Shown here: positions 35,601-43,068 of the stretch, piece by piece | Numbering within the stretch: position 1 is the first letter of the stretch | Layout: the number at the start of each line of letters is the position of its first letter | NCBI RefSeq assembly: GCF_000723465.1 | Contig: NZ_HF545616.1 | Coordinates: 434,001 to 498,000, forward strand | Source of the DNA: Ruminococcus bicirculans (ex Wegman et al. 2014) | GTDB lineage: Bacteria; Bacillota; Clostridia; Oscillospirales; Ruminococcaceae | Direction of reading: 5' to 3' | Length of the DNA: 64,000 bases | Made by a program: the position numbers and the translations under genes | Notes under the pieces: generated by a model | The model's database searches: none | What the model saw: only the letters and a program-made list of their open reading frames with translations | Told to the model about the DNA's origin: nothing

Positions 35601-35837
35601 TACCTGATAGCCTTTCATAGCACGGTATCTTGGTATCATATCCTTGATAGCACGAGTGAGAACGTGACCGATATGCGGCTTGCCGTTAGCCGTTGGAGGT
35701 CCGTCATAGAAAACATAGGACTCGCCCTTTTTACGGCTGTCAATACTTTTTTCAAAGATATTGTTATCGTCCCAGAACTTTTCCACTTCTTTTTCTCTCT
35801 GAACGAAGTTCAGATTGGTGTCAACCTTTTTGTACAC
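32688..35837 (-). CDS. ileS: Isoleucine--tRNA ligase, type 2
   Basis: 1049 residues from a GTG at 35837, nine bases after AAAGGA. A longer frame to 36020 would run through the T-box terminator and is rejected. Class I motifs: DGPPTANGKPHIGHVL (HIGH at 55-58) and GQKMSKSKGNAVDPF. Length and N-terminus (YKKVDTNLNFVQREKEVEKFW) place it with the long type-2, eukaryote-like IleS of clostridia, a form known to tolerate mupirocin. It is regulated by the upstream T-box. Confidence 0.97.
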   Translation of the reverse strand: MYKKVDTNLNFVQREKEVEKFWDDNNIFEKSIDSRKKGESYVFYDGPPTANGKPHIGHVLTRAIKDMIPRYRAMKGYQVPRKAGWDTHGLPVELEVEKMLGLDGKEQIEEYGLEPFIKKCKESVWKYKGMWEDFSGTVGFWADMEHPYVTYDNNFIESEWWALKQIYEKGLLYKGFKIVPYCPRCGTPLSSHEVAQGYKTVKERSAIVRFKLVGKDEYFLAWTTTPWTLPSNVALCVNPDETYCKVEAADGYTYILAEALLDTVLGKLATEDKPAYKVLETYKGKDLEYIEYEPLYECAGESAKKQGKKGHFVTCDSYVTMSDGTGIVHIAPAFGEDDSKVGKKYDLPFVQFVDGKGDMTAETPYAGMFVKDADPEVLKDLDKSGKLFAAPKFEHDYPHCWRCGSPLIYYARDTWFIKMTDVKDRLIANNDTINWIPESIGKGRFGDWLKNVQDWGISRNRYWGTPLNIWECECGHRHSIGSIEELKSMSDNCPDDIELHRPYIDAVTIKCPKCGKQMHRVSEVIDCWFDSGSMPFAQHHYPFENKELFESQFPADFISEAVDQTRGWFYSLLAISTLIFDKAPYKNVIVLGLVQDENGQKMSKSKGNAVDPFEALAKYGADAIRWYFYTNSAPWLPNKFHDKGVTEGQRKFMGTLWNTYAFYVLYAEIDQFDPTKHEIEYDKLSVMDKWLLSKMNSMIKAADDNLNNYRIPEAAKAMQEFVDDLSNWYVRRGRERYWAQGMSQDKINAYMTLYTAIVTLCKCAAPMVPFITEEIYQNLVRSVDKDAPESIHLCDYPVCDENMIDEKLEADMEEVLEIVVLGRSARNGASLKNRQPLSVMYVAADHPLDSYYIDIIRDELNLKDVQFSNDVSAYIDYKFKPQLKTLGPKYGKQLGEIRTQLSQLDGHKAMGELNETGSLKLTLSSGEIALDKDDVLIESEQKEGFYTLSENGVTVAISTVLTPELIEEGFVREVISKVQTMRKDSGFEVMDHITVSVSGSEKVMAVVDKNREAISHDVLADDIVLGENVGNEKDWDINGEKVSIGVKKN

Positions 35838-35897
35838 GAAGATCAATCCTTTCTGATTTTGTAATAAACGATCAGTTACGCATAAAGATAAAATGCA

Positions 35898-36148
35898 ATA
35901 AAAAAGGCTTCCGCCCTGAAACAGGACGAAAGCCGTAAAGCCATTCGCAAACCACCTTTTCAGCATACTGACATATGCGTTCCCTTTAACGCAGGAAAAG
36001 CGGCGAAGCTTACTTATCATACTGATTTTCAGCCTGCAACTCGGAAGTGATATTCAGCCTAAAGCTAATCATACCGCCCTCTCACTGTCGGCGGCTCGCT
36101 GAGATTTTCGCATAAAGCCTACTGTCTTCGTCAACGTTTTTTACATAT
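35898..36148 (-). ncRNA. T-box leader of ileS (Ile specifier)
   Basis: Minus strand. The antiterminator element AAGGTGGTTTGCG near 35949-35960 matches the T-box consensus; the TGGT pairs with an ACCA tRNA end, as in tRNA-Ile. The terminator is a GGCTTTCGTCC / GGGCGGAAGCC stem (35906-35934) with a T-run. The specifier candidate is ATC in GAATATCAC on the 3' side of stem I. Uncharged tRNA-Ile would favour readthrough into ileS. Confidence 0.9.
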
Positions 36149-36154
36149 GAAATC

Positions 36155-36184
36155 AGTATATCACCATGCTGATGTTTTGTCAAT
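36155..36184 (-). promoter_or_regulatory. Promoter of the ileS T-box transcript
   Basis: Minus strand TTGACA - 17 bases - TATACT. Confidence 0.85.
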
Positions 36185-36201
36185 GGTTATTTTGTTAATT
36201 T

Positions 36202-36975
36202 TCATGTATCTGACTTTTTTATTTTTGATATAAAGTCATTGAGCCTGTGTCCGCGTTGCTCCTCACGCTGTTTGTCGCGATACTTTTTCAAATGCTCGCC
36301 AAGCCTTGCACCTGAGCCCATGGAAAGCATAAATCTGTATTTCTCTTTTCTCTCCTCTGAACTTTCTCTGATGTGCCGTTTGAACTCCTCGTATCTGATG
36401 ACCATATCGTTCTCTTCTGCGAACGTTTTTATCTTCTCTGCCAGCTTCAGGGAATAGAATAGGTCGATAGCAAAAACACCATAGAAAAAACCAATAAAGA
36501 ACGAGAACGCCAAATTATTCGCAAGCCAGTTGAGTGCGTCAAGAATGTATGGGTGTATAAAGAAATAATAGACCGCGCCCAGTGCTGCCCATATGAGCGA
36601 ATACAACGGACATATTATGCCTTTATAGTTGAATTTGTTTCCAGTGTAGTCCCACAGCTTGACGTGCATTTTTACAATGAATATCTCGCCTGCAATAAGC
36701 TCTATCACTGTCATTGCAATAGCCATAAGCAAAAAAAGTATAAACTTCTGCAAAGCAGTGTTGTCAGTGTGTATAAATTTTTCAAGTCCCGCCAGCAGAT
36801 AAAGGGAGCAAAGCCCGAAGCCGTATAAAGGCAGATAAGGACCAATAAGAAAGCCAGGATTTATCCATTTTCTTGCTTTGTTGTTAGGCTCAAATCGTCT
36901 GAAAATAACTTCTATCCCCCAGCCTATCAGACACCCTGCAAAGAAAAGGAATGCCAAAATAAGTATATTGCTCAT
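36202..36975 (-). CDS. CmpB-type putative ABC transporter permease (PF06541-like)
   Basis: 257 residues with about five or six membrane segments in the first 190. The pattern GCLIGWGIEVIFRRF, NPGFLIGPYLPLYGFG, ELIAGEIF...WDYTGNKFNYKGIICPLYS is typical of this family. A charged cytoplasmic C-terminal tail follows. AAAGGA precedes the ATG. No ATPase gene is adjacent, and transport by this family is not established. Confidence 0.85.
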   Translation of the reverse strand: MSNILILAFLFFAGCLIGWGIEVIFRRFEPNNKARKWINPGFLIGPYLPLYGFGLCSLYLLAGLEKFIHTDNTALQKFILFLLMAIAMTVIELIAGEIFIVKMHVKLWDYTGNKFNYKGIICPLYSLIWAALGAVYYFFIHPYILDALNWLANNLAFSFFIGFFYGVFAIDLFYSLKLAEKIKTFAEENDMVIRYEEFKRHIRESSEERKEKYRFMLSMGSGARLGEHLKKYRDKQREEQRGHRLNDFISKIKKSDT

Positions 36976-37089
36976 ATAAAATATCCTTTCAAGGTTTATA
37001 AAAGCATTGTACCATATTTGCCGTATTTTTTCAATACTTTCAGGTAAAAAAGTTTGACTTTAATCAAAAAACATCAGCCTGCCACCACC

Positions 37090-37136
37090 TGTAGGGGAGC
37101 GGCGCAATTTCTGCTTGGCAGAAATGCGATGTCCTG
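37090..37136 (+). repeat. TGTAGGGG-type repeat, AATTTCTGC variant
   Basis: TGTAGGGGAGCGGCGC is followed by ATTTCTGC-TTG-GCAGAAAT, a perfect 8-bp hairpin, then GCGATGTCC. Confidence 0.7.
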
Positions 37137-37182
37137 CTTCTTTCGTTTATCATCTGTGCTATTTTCCACTTCATTCCTCGCA

Positions 37183-37217
37183 AATAAAAAAAGGCAGGAA
37201 ACCGAAGCCTCCTGCCT
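37183..37217 (-). terminator. Terminator of the HTH/coiled-coil gene
   Basis: Minus strand AGGCAGG / CCTGCCT stem with a GGCTTCGG-containing loop, followed by a T7 run. Confidence 0.88.
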
Positions 37218-37240
37218 TATATGATTTGAATAAGATGCTA

Positions 37241-38431
37241 TTACATATAGCTCTTGAATTCGTTGTTTTCTTTTCTAATGCCTTCGATCTCAGCGTTTAC
37301 CTGGCTGATCTGAATATCGACCTGCTCCTTCTCGGCGTTGAGTGCCTTAGCCTTTTCCTGAAGCTTAACGATCTCCTCGTAGATATCGCTTGCCTGCTTA
37401 CCGAGATCCAAAGACTTTGCCTCAGTTTCAGCAATGCTTGCCTTAAGCTCGTCGATCTTCTTGTTGTTCATCTCGATCTGCTCCTGCGCAAACATACGCA
37501 TTTTTTCCATTGGACTCATACCCATATTCTCGCCCTCCTCATTATTATTTGTATTTTCAGCTTCCGCAGCTTTCTTTTCAGCTATCTCGTCTTCTATAGA
37601 CGGCATAGTAGACTCAGGGGCAGGTGAAACCACCATTGTGTCATCAAGGCTTATAGGCTCGATTGACGGCATCTCGACCTCGTCCATTGTAGGAACTTCC
37701 TCAGCCACAGTAGCTTCAGCCTTTGCATTTTCCTCTGCCTTAGCTTTTTCCTCAGCCTCTTTGAGAGCCTCAGGAGTAACAAGGTGAACGCTATTGTCCT
37801 CAGGAGGAACAGGAGCGGAAGCAGGTTCAGCCTTTGCAGGTGTTTCGATACCTGTTGCATACATATTGCTCTTTCTCTTTGCAATGCCGCTTGCAAGGCT
37901 TGCCGCCAGCGGATCAGTTATGTTCTGAGCAGGCTCTTCCTTATGCTCAGACGCAGGGTCGACCTTTGGACCCTTGTATGTATTCATTCTTTTGAAATGC
38001 TCGTCCATACAGCCCTGAACAGCCTTGATATCCTCAGGATCTTTATTAAAGAATCCTGCAATATCGTTTACGCTTCTGCCTTTCTGAAGCATTGAGGCGA
38101 TAGCCGCAACACTGTGATCAACAAATCCGTCATCGTCCATAGCCAGATTTACAGTTACCCTTGCAGGCTCAACATTCTCCTGCTTTTTGTTCTTCTTTCC
38201 GAAAAGCTCGCTTACAGACATATTGAAAACGCTCTTTTTTCCGTTGCCGTTTTCATCAGCACCCTCTCTTACAGGCTGTTCAAAGCTTGCATAGTCAGGG
38301 AAGTGCTTTTCAAGTATTCTCGGAACATTATCCTTAGGCATCTCCATTTCTTTTGCTATCTCAGGAATGGAGTAGCCCTCCTTATACAAACGAACGATCT
38401 TGTCGCTTATGCTTTCATTCTTCTTTGCCAA
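37241..38431 (-). CDS. Unrecognised protein with HTH-like N-terminus, acidic linker and C-terminal coiled coil
   Basis: 396 residues from a TTG at 38431, nine bases after AAAGGA. Residues 1-50 hold an HTH-like segment (KIVRLYKEGYSIPEIAKEMEMPKDNVPRILEKHFPDY is spread over this region), and a second similar one lies near 110-135 (MLQKGRSVNDIAGFFNKDPEDIKAV). The middle is a Glu/Ala/Pro-rich disordered linker. The last ~90 residues are a heptad coiled coil (MNNKKIDELKASIAETEAKSL onward). This resembles a DNA- or chromosome-associated structural protein, but I do not recognise the family. Confidence 0.78.
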   Translation of the reverse strand: MAKKNESISDKIVRLYKEGYSIPEIAKEMEMPKDNVPRILEKHFPDYASFEQPVREGADENGNGKKSVFNMSVSELFGKKNKKQENVEPARVTVNLAMDDDGFVDHSVAAIASMLQKGRSVNDIAGFFNKDPEDIKAVQGCMDEHFKRMNTYKGPKVDPASEHKEEPAQNITDPLAASLASGIAKRKSNMYATGIETPAKAEPASAPVPPEDNSVHLVTPEALKEAEEKAKAEENAKAEATVAEEVPTMDEVEMPSIEPISLDDTMVVSPAPESTMPSIEDEIAEKKAAEAENTNNNEEGENMGMSPMEKMRMFAQEQIEMNNKKIDELKASIAETEAKSLDLGKQASDIYEEIVKLQEKAKALNAEKEQVDIQISQVNAEIEGIRKENNEFKSYM

Positions 38432-38654
38432 AGCAATCAATCCTTTCAATCAATTTCCCAATACCGTGACTATTTGTAAATAAATACATTTCCACAATAA
38501 ACGTTTAAGTAATTATGAACTGTCACGGCGGCACTATATATATTATACAACACAAAGCAGGTTGTGTCAATATAAAATATGCATTTTTTCTTTAAAAAGA
38601 GCAGAAAAAATGAATATGGTTAAATGACTTATTATTTACATATAAATTAACAAA

Positions 38655-39314
38655 TCACGTTCCATGAGAGCAGTTTTCAGGCAGTATAAACTCCCGACCC
38701 TTGAGATCTATCAGCCCCTCACGGTGCATTTTTCCAAGCTCTGTTGACAGCGCACTGCGGTCAACGCAGAGAAAATCTGCAAGCTGTTGACGGTCGAAAT
38801 TTGTCGTGACAATGTGCGATCCGCTTTTCTTTGCAAGCGAAGAAAGATAAGCCATAACACGCTCTCTGATAGTCCTTGGGGTTATCACTTGTATTTTTTC
38901 GTTGAGCCTGAGATTTTTCATAGCCGTTATCTTTAGAAGCCTAGCCGTCAGCGTTGAACTTTCCTTTATAATAGACTCAGGGGATAAAAACAGCACTGTG
39001 CATTGCTCCTTTGCACATACGCTCACCCCCAGCGGTTCACCTGTGCAGGCATAGACCTCTCCGAAAAGCTGTCCTGCCTCTAAAGGAGCGATTATGCTCC
39101 TGCCACCCCAAAGCTCGTCACGTTCGATAAGCGCCTTGCCCTCCAGAAGTATGCCGAAATAAGCGGTCTTGTCTCCTGCGTGAAAAATATAGCTTTCCTT
39201 GCGAAAGCTTTTTATGCCACTGCCGTCAGGTCTGAGAAACTGAGTTATCTCCTCGTCGCTCATGCCCTGGAAAAGGGGAGTGCCTTTTATTATCTTAATG
39301 TATTTATTATCCAT
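38655..39314 (-). CDS. Crp/Fnr-family transcriptional regulator
   Basis: 219 residues. A cyclic-nucleotide-binding-fold sensor (about 10-130; GAGQLFGEVYACTG-like beta roll) is followed by a winged HTH (about 165-210; RQQLADFLCVDRSALSTELGKMHREGLI). There is no N-terminal Cys cluster, so it is not an FNR-type Fe-S sensor. GAGGAAG precedes the ATG. It is divergent from a 4Fe-4S protein; a perfect 14-bp palindrome lies in the shared promoter region. Confidence 0.92.
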   Translation of the reverse strand: MDNKYIKIIKGTPLFQGMSDEEITQFLRPDGSGIKSFRKESYIFHAGDKTAYFGILLEGKALIERDELWGGRSIIAPLEAGQLFGEVYACTGEPLGVSVCAKEQCTVLFLSPESIIKESSTLTARLLKITAMKNLRLNEKIQVITPRTIRERVMAYLSSLAKKSGSHIVTTNFDRQQLADFLCVDRSALSTELGKMHREGLIDLKGREFILPENCSHGT

Positions 39315-39353
39315 TTTATCTTCCTCATTTTTACGAAATAATTTTATGCTTAT

Positions 39354-39367
39354 GTTGTAATTACAAC
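39354..39367. promoter_or_regulatory. Candidate Crp/Fnr operator
   Basis: GTTGTAATTACAAC, a perfect 14-bp palindrome between the divergent Crp/Fnr and ferredoxin-like genes. Confidence 0.6.
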
Positions 39368-39461
39368 AGACTTTGCGATAAGATTATATTATAATCATAG
39401 CATAAAGTCAAGAGCTTTATGCCGAAACGAAATATATCAATAAAAATACGGAGGTAACCAT

Positions 39462-40154
39462 ATGATAAGACGAGTAATACAAATAGACGAAGAAAAGTGC
39501 AACGGCTGTGGTGCTTGTGCTAAAGCCTGCCACGAAGGCGCAATAGGCATGGTGAACGGCAAAGCAAAGCTTATGCGTGACGATTATTGCGATGGCCTTG
39601 GAGATTGTCTTCCAGCCTGCCCAACGAACGCCATATCCTTTGTTGAGCGAGAAGCTGCCGCCTATGACGAAAAGGCAGTGGAAGAAAACAAAAAACGCCT
39701 TGGCAAGCCTGTTTTCCATGGCTGCCCGGGCTCAATGATGAAAACATTTGCCAAAAAGCCAGCCCCGGTAGATACCCCGTCAGCAAAAACTCCGTCACAG
39801 CTTATGCAGTGGCCTGTGCAAATAAAGCTTGTACCTGTGAACGCACCTTATTTTGACGGTGCAGACCTGCTTGTCGCTGCGGATTGCACAGCTTATGCCT
39901 GCGGCAGTTTCCATTCCGATTTCATGACAGGCAAAATAACCGTCATAGGCTGTCCGAAGCTTGACGCCACAGACTATTCCGAAAAGCTTGGCGAGATAGT
40001 GAAAAGAAACAATATCTGCAGCATAACAGTAGCCCGAATGGAAGTTCCATGCTGTGGCGGAATAGAACACGCAGTAAGAAAAGCAGTAACCGACAGCGGC
40101 AAAAATATCCCCGTGGCAGTAAGAATAATCACCACAGACGGCAATGTGATATAA
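39462..40154 (+). CDS. 4Fe-4S ferredoxin-domain protein
   Basis: 230 residues. The N-terminal cluster motif is CNGCGACAKAC (Cys13, 16, 19, 23). The second is CDGLGDCLPACP (Cys43, 49, 53), in which the usual second Cys is Leu46. The C-terminal ~140 residues contain further Cys (HGCPGS, DCTAYACGSF, GCPKLD, CCGG) and a Rossmann-like segment. Such proteins are commonly encoded beside Crp/Fnr-type regulators and hybrid-cluster proteins and are thought to act in electron transfer during nitrosative or redox stress; that role is inferred. GGAGG precedes the ATG. Confidence 0.85.
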   Translation: MIRRVIQIDEEKCNGCGACAKACHEGAIGMVNGKAKLMRDDYCDGLGDCLPACPTNAISFVEREAAAYDEKAVEENKKRLGKPVFHGCPGSMMKTFAKKPAPVDTPSAKTPSQLMQWPVQIKLVPVNAPYFDGADLLVAADCTAYACGSFHSDFMTGKITVIGCPKLDATDYSEKLGEIVKRNNICSITVARMEVPCCGGIEHAVRKAVTDSGKNIPVAVRIITTDGNVI

Positions 40155-40160
40155 CACAAA

Positions 40161-40187
40161 AGGCAGGACAAAACGTCCTGCCTTTTT
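40161..40187 (+). terminator. Terminator of the 4Fe-4S gene
   Basis: 9-bp stem AGGCAGGAC / GTCCTGCCT, then TTTT. Confidence 0.9.
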
Positions 40188-40193
40188 CATATC

Positions 40194-40220
40194 TGTAGGG
40201 GCGGCCTCTTGCCGCCCGCA
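40194..40220 (+). repeat. TGTAGGGG-type palindromic repeat
   Basis: TGTAGGGGCGGCCTCTTGCC then GCCCGCA, followed by seven T. It could add a second terminator. Confidence 0.85.
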
Positions 40221-40255
40221 TTTTTTTGTGTCTGATTTATCTGACTGAGCGAAAT

Positions 40256-41428
40256 TTATTCACCCTTAGCCATGACCTCAGCCAACTCGCCCAAAGCCTT
40301 TTCCGAAGCCTCATTAAGCGTAGAGCGTATAGTCACAACAGGCTCAGCAATGGTAACATTCTTGAAGTTCTCCACATATCCCTTCATGACTCTTGCCGCA
40401 GTAGGCGCCCATGAGCCGTTCTCTACAAGACCTATCTTTCTGTTCTGATAGTTCTTTGACTTAAGGTGCATAAGGAAATCCTCCATAACAGGGAACACAC
40501 CGCCGTCATAACTGCTTGCCATAAGTACGATCCTGTCATATCTGAAAGCGTCCTCAATATTTTCTGCCATGTCGCTTCTTGAAAGGTCGCTGATAACTAC
40601 CTTCTCAGCACCCTTTTCTTTCAGCATCTCACCAAGCTTTTCAGCCGCCTTTGCAGTGTTTCCGTGTATTGAAGCATATGCAACGAATACGCCCTTGCTC
40701 TCAGGCTGATAGCTTGACCATGTGTTGTAAAGTCCAAGATAGTAACCAAGATCTTCTTTGAGTATAGGACCATGTAAAGGCAGTATCATCTTTATGTCCA
40801 GTGCCGACGCCTTTTTCAGCAGTGCCTGCACCTGTGCACCGTATTTGCCCACAATGTTGAAATAGTATCTTCTAGCCTCGCAAGCCCAGTCCTCCTCAAC
40901 ATCAAGTGCGCCGAACTTTCCAAATCCGTCAGCAGAGAACAACAGCTTTTCGCTCTGCTCGTATGTCACCATTACCTCAGGCCAGTGTACCATAGGCGCC
41001 ATTACGAACTGAAGTGTGTGGTTTCCAAGAGAAAGCGTGTCCCCCTCTTTTACCACAACAGACCTATCGTCAAGTCCGTCAATGGTGAAAAACTGCTTCA
41101 TCATAGGGAAAGTCTTTGCATTTCCCACTATCTTCATTTCAGGATATTTCTCCGCAAGCTTTTTGATGTTTCCTGCATGGTCAGGCTCCATGTGCTGAAC
41201 AACAAGATAATCAGGCTTTCTGCCGCCCAAAGCCTTTTCAAGATTGTCAAACCAAACGTCCGTTACCCTAGGGTCAGCAGTGTCCATTACCGCTATCTTC
41301 TCGTCAATGATAACATAAGAGTTGTACGAAACGCCGTTTGGCACAACATATTGGCTCTCAAAAAGGTCAATGTCATGATCGTCTGCACCAATATAAATAA
41401 CTGAGTCTGAAATTTTTGTGTCTGCCAT
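40256..41428 (-). CDS. Flavodiiron protein (FprA-type A flavoprotein)
   Basis: 390 residues. A metallo-beta-lactamase-like domain carries a full set of di-iron ligands: His79-x-Glu81-x-Asp83-His84, His148, Asp167 and His219. It is followed by a flavodoxin domain from about 247 (FVAYASIHGNTAKAAE). These enzymes reduce O2 to water or NO to N2O, using rubredoxin or other donors, and protect anaerobes. GGAGG precedes the ATG. It is convergent with the 4Fe-4S protein gene, consistent with a stress-defence neighbourhood. Confidence 0.95.
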   Translation of the reverse strand: MADTKISDSVIYIGADDHDIDLFESQYVVPNGVSYNSYVIIDEKIAVMDTADPRVTDVWFDNLEKALGGRKPDYLVVQHMEPDHAGNIKKLAEKYPEMKIVGNAKTFPMMKQFFTIDGLDDRSVVVKEGDTLSLGNHTLQFVMAPMVHWPEVMVTYEQSEKLLFSADGFGKFGALDVEEDWACEARRYYFNIVGKYGAQVQALLKKASALDIKMILPLHGPILKEDLGYYLGLYNTWSSYQPESKGVFVAYASIHGNTAKAAEKLGEMLKEKGAEKVVISDLSRSDMAENIEDAFRYDRIVLMASSYDGGVFPVMEDFLMHLKSKNYQNRKIGLVENGSWAPTAARVMKGYVENFKNVTIAEPVVTIRSTLNEASEKALGELAEVMAKGE

Positions 41429-41524
41429 TTTTATTACCTCCGTTGTACTTTTTCTAAATATACTATTTTAATATACTTTGATTTTATCACAAGCTCAGCA
41501 TTTTGTCAATAACTGAAACAATGT

Positions 41525-42520
41525 TTATGAGAATTTTACCTCCTCAAAGAAAAGGTCTTTCCCCATGACCTCTTTCACAGGCATTTCCTCCTGATTGTAA
41601 GCAAGCAGAAGCTTCATATAAGCCGCCACCGCTGAGGTGGTGTATATTGGTATGCTGCCTGCCTTTATTATCTCCGCCACAGTGGAGTATATAGGCACTT
41701 TTCTTTTCAGACCGCAAATATACACCATGATGTTCTTTGTTATGCACCGCTTGATAAATTCCGTCAGTGCATAGCTTTTCCCTTCTGAAACGTCAGTGCA
41801 AGCCGTCGCACTGTGATAAGGTGAGTAAAGCACCGCCGCCGTGTCCTCGTTTGGCACAAAGCACCCGAAGTCCATTGCAGGATAACCCTCTATAAAAAGA
41901 ACACGCTTCCCAAATTTGACATCATTATGGAAAATCCGTTCCCTAGGGCGTGACAGCATATTCTCGCTCACTCCGCTGAAAACAGAAAAGTCGTTGAAAC
42001 CGTCATAACCATATACCCCAAACCTGTCCCGACAGGTGTCTGCAGGTATCACCCTAGTAGGAAGCATGACCCTCTCGTACAGCGTGAAAACGCCCTTGTA
42101 TTTCCCCTCTTTTATAAGCCCCACCGCCGAGGTGAAGTTGAAAAGCCCGTTTGAACCTTTCTCGCCAATGGGCTTGTTGCTTGCGATAATAAAAAGGGGT
42201 ATATCAAAATGCCTGAAATACATTCCAAGCAGAGCAGAAGTGTAAGCAAGGGTGTCGCTTCCGTGGGTGAGGATAACTCCCGAGTATAAAGCCGTGTCAA
42301 TGCTGTTTATCTCGTGTATCATTTTCTCCCACCCCGAAAACCCCATGTTTTCGCTGAGTATATTAAGTACCTGTCGACATTCAAATTTCACATCATCGCC
42401 GTATGCACTCTTGTAAGCCTCCACAACAGCGTATTTTCCCTCACGCTCAACATCTATAATGCCGTCAGTAGTAATGCTCCCGATAGTTCCGCCTGTGAAA
42501 AGCACAAGTATCTTCTTCAT
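41525..42520 (-). CDS. L-asparaginase, type I-like
   Basis: 331 residues from the ATG at 42520 (GCAGGG upstream). The two catalytic triplets are visible: TGGTIGS with Thr12, and THGSDT at 85-90 (Thr85, Asp89), plus a Lys in SNKPIGEKG. There is no signal peptide, so the enzyme is cytoplasmic. It hydrolyses asparagine to aspartate and ammonia. Sequence spacing is slightly unusual, and a related amidase (e.g. glutaminase-asparaginase) cannot be excluded. Confidence 0.9.
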   Translation of the reverse strand: MKKILVLFTGGTIGSITTDGIIDVEREGKYAVVEAYKSAYGDDVKFECRQVLNILSENMGFSGWEKMIHEINSIDTALYSGVILTHGSDTLAYTSALLGMYFRHFDIPLFIIASNKPIGEKGSNGLFNFTSAVGLIKEGKYKGVFTLYERVMLPTRVIPADTCRDRFGVYGYDGFNDFSVFSGVSENMLSRPRERIFHNDVKFGKRVLFIEGYPAMDFGCFVPNEDTAAVLYSPYHSATACTDVSEGKSYALTEFIKRCITKNIMVYICGLKRKVPIYSTVAEIIKAGSIPIYTTSAVAAYMKLLLAYNQEEMPVKEVMGKDLFFEEVKFS

Positions 42521-42683
42521 ATTTTTATCCCTGCCTTTACCAAAAATCAACCCTTGACATTTGTTATAAATATAATATCATTTCACGATTGATTTGTCAA
42601 TAGTTGTACAAAATGCACAAAAGTGTGGATTATATTAATGAAAAATGAGTATTGAGAAATATGTCAGGATTTGATATAATAAT

Positions 42684-42876
42684 AAGGCAACACCGCACAA
42701 GGCACGCCTGTCGGCTTTGCACGCAATCTGCTTGCAGATTTTCCGTCATATCGCACTAAAGCTCTCAAGCTGGTTCACCAGCTTTGAATACGTTAGTATT
42801 CCTGCGTCGCTTTAGCACAATCTGACGAAAAATCTGACGGCGCATCTTACGCACAATCCTTGTGCGGTGTTGCCTT
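42684..42876. mobile_element. MITE-like element with perfect 19-bp terminal inverted repeats
   Basis: Ends AAGGCAACACCGCACAAGG (42684-42702) and its exact reverse complement (42858-42876). The 193-bp element is an imperfect palindrome throughout, with an internal hairpin AAGCTGG-TTCA-CCAGCTT. There is no open frame. No target-site duplication was evident at the flanks. Fragments resembling its ends occur at 50531-50572 and 8387-8415. Confidence 0.85.
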
Positions 42877-42973
42877 TTGTTGTATTTTGTACAGTTTAAC
42901 TATAGTTTCGCAGATATCTCATAAAATATAAATAAGCTGAGAAATTTAAGGACTAGAAACGTCATGCCACCCC

Positions 42974-42999
42974 TGTAGGGGCGAACATCGTTCGCCAGC
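42974..42999 (+). repeat. TGTAGGGG-type palindromic repeat
   Basis: TGTAGGGGCGAACATCGTTC then GCC, in the gap between the MITE-like element and the GH13 gene. Confidence 0.85.
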
Positions 43000-43068
43000 C
43001 CTTTTTCGGCAGATCTATATTACCTGCGAACAACATTTTCTATTAGTATCAGAAAGGAAGATAATATT

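Noticed and set aside
35838-36020. 61-residue N-terminal extension of IleS
   Set aside because: It coincides with the T-box antiterminator and terminator; the GTG at 35837 has a ribosome binding site and gives the family N-terminus.
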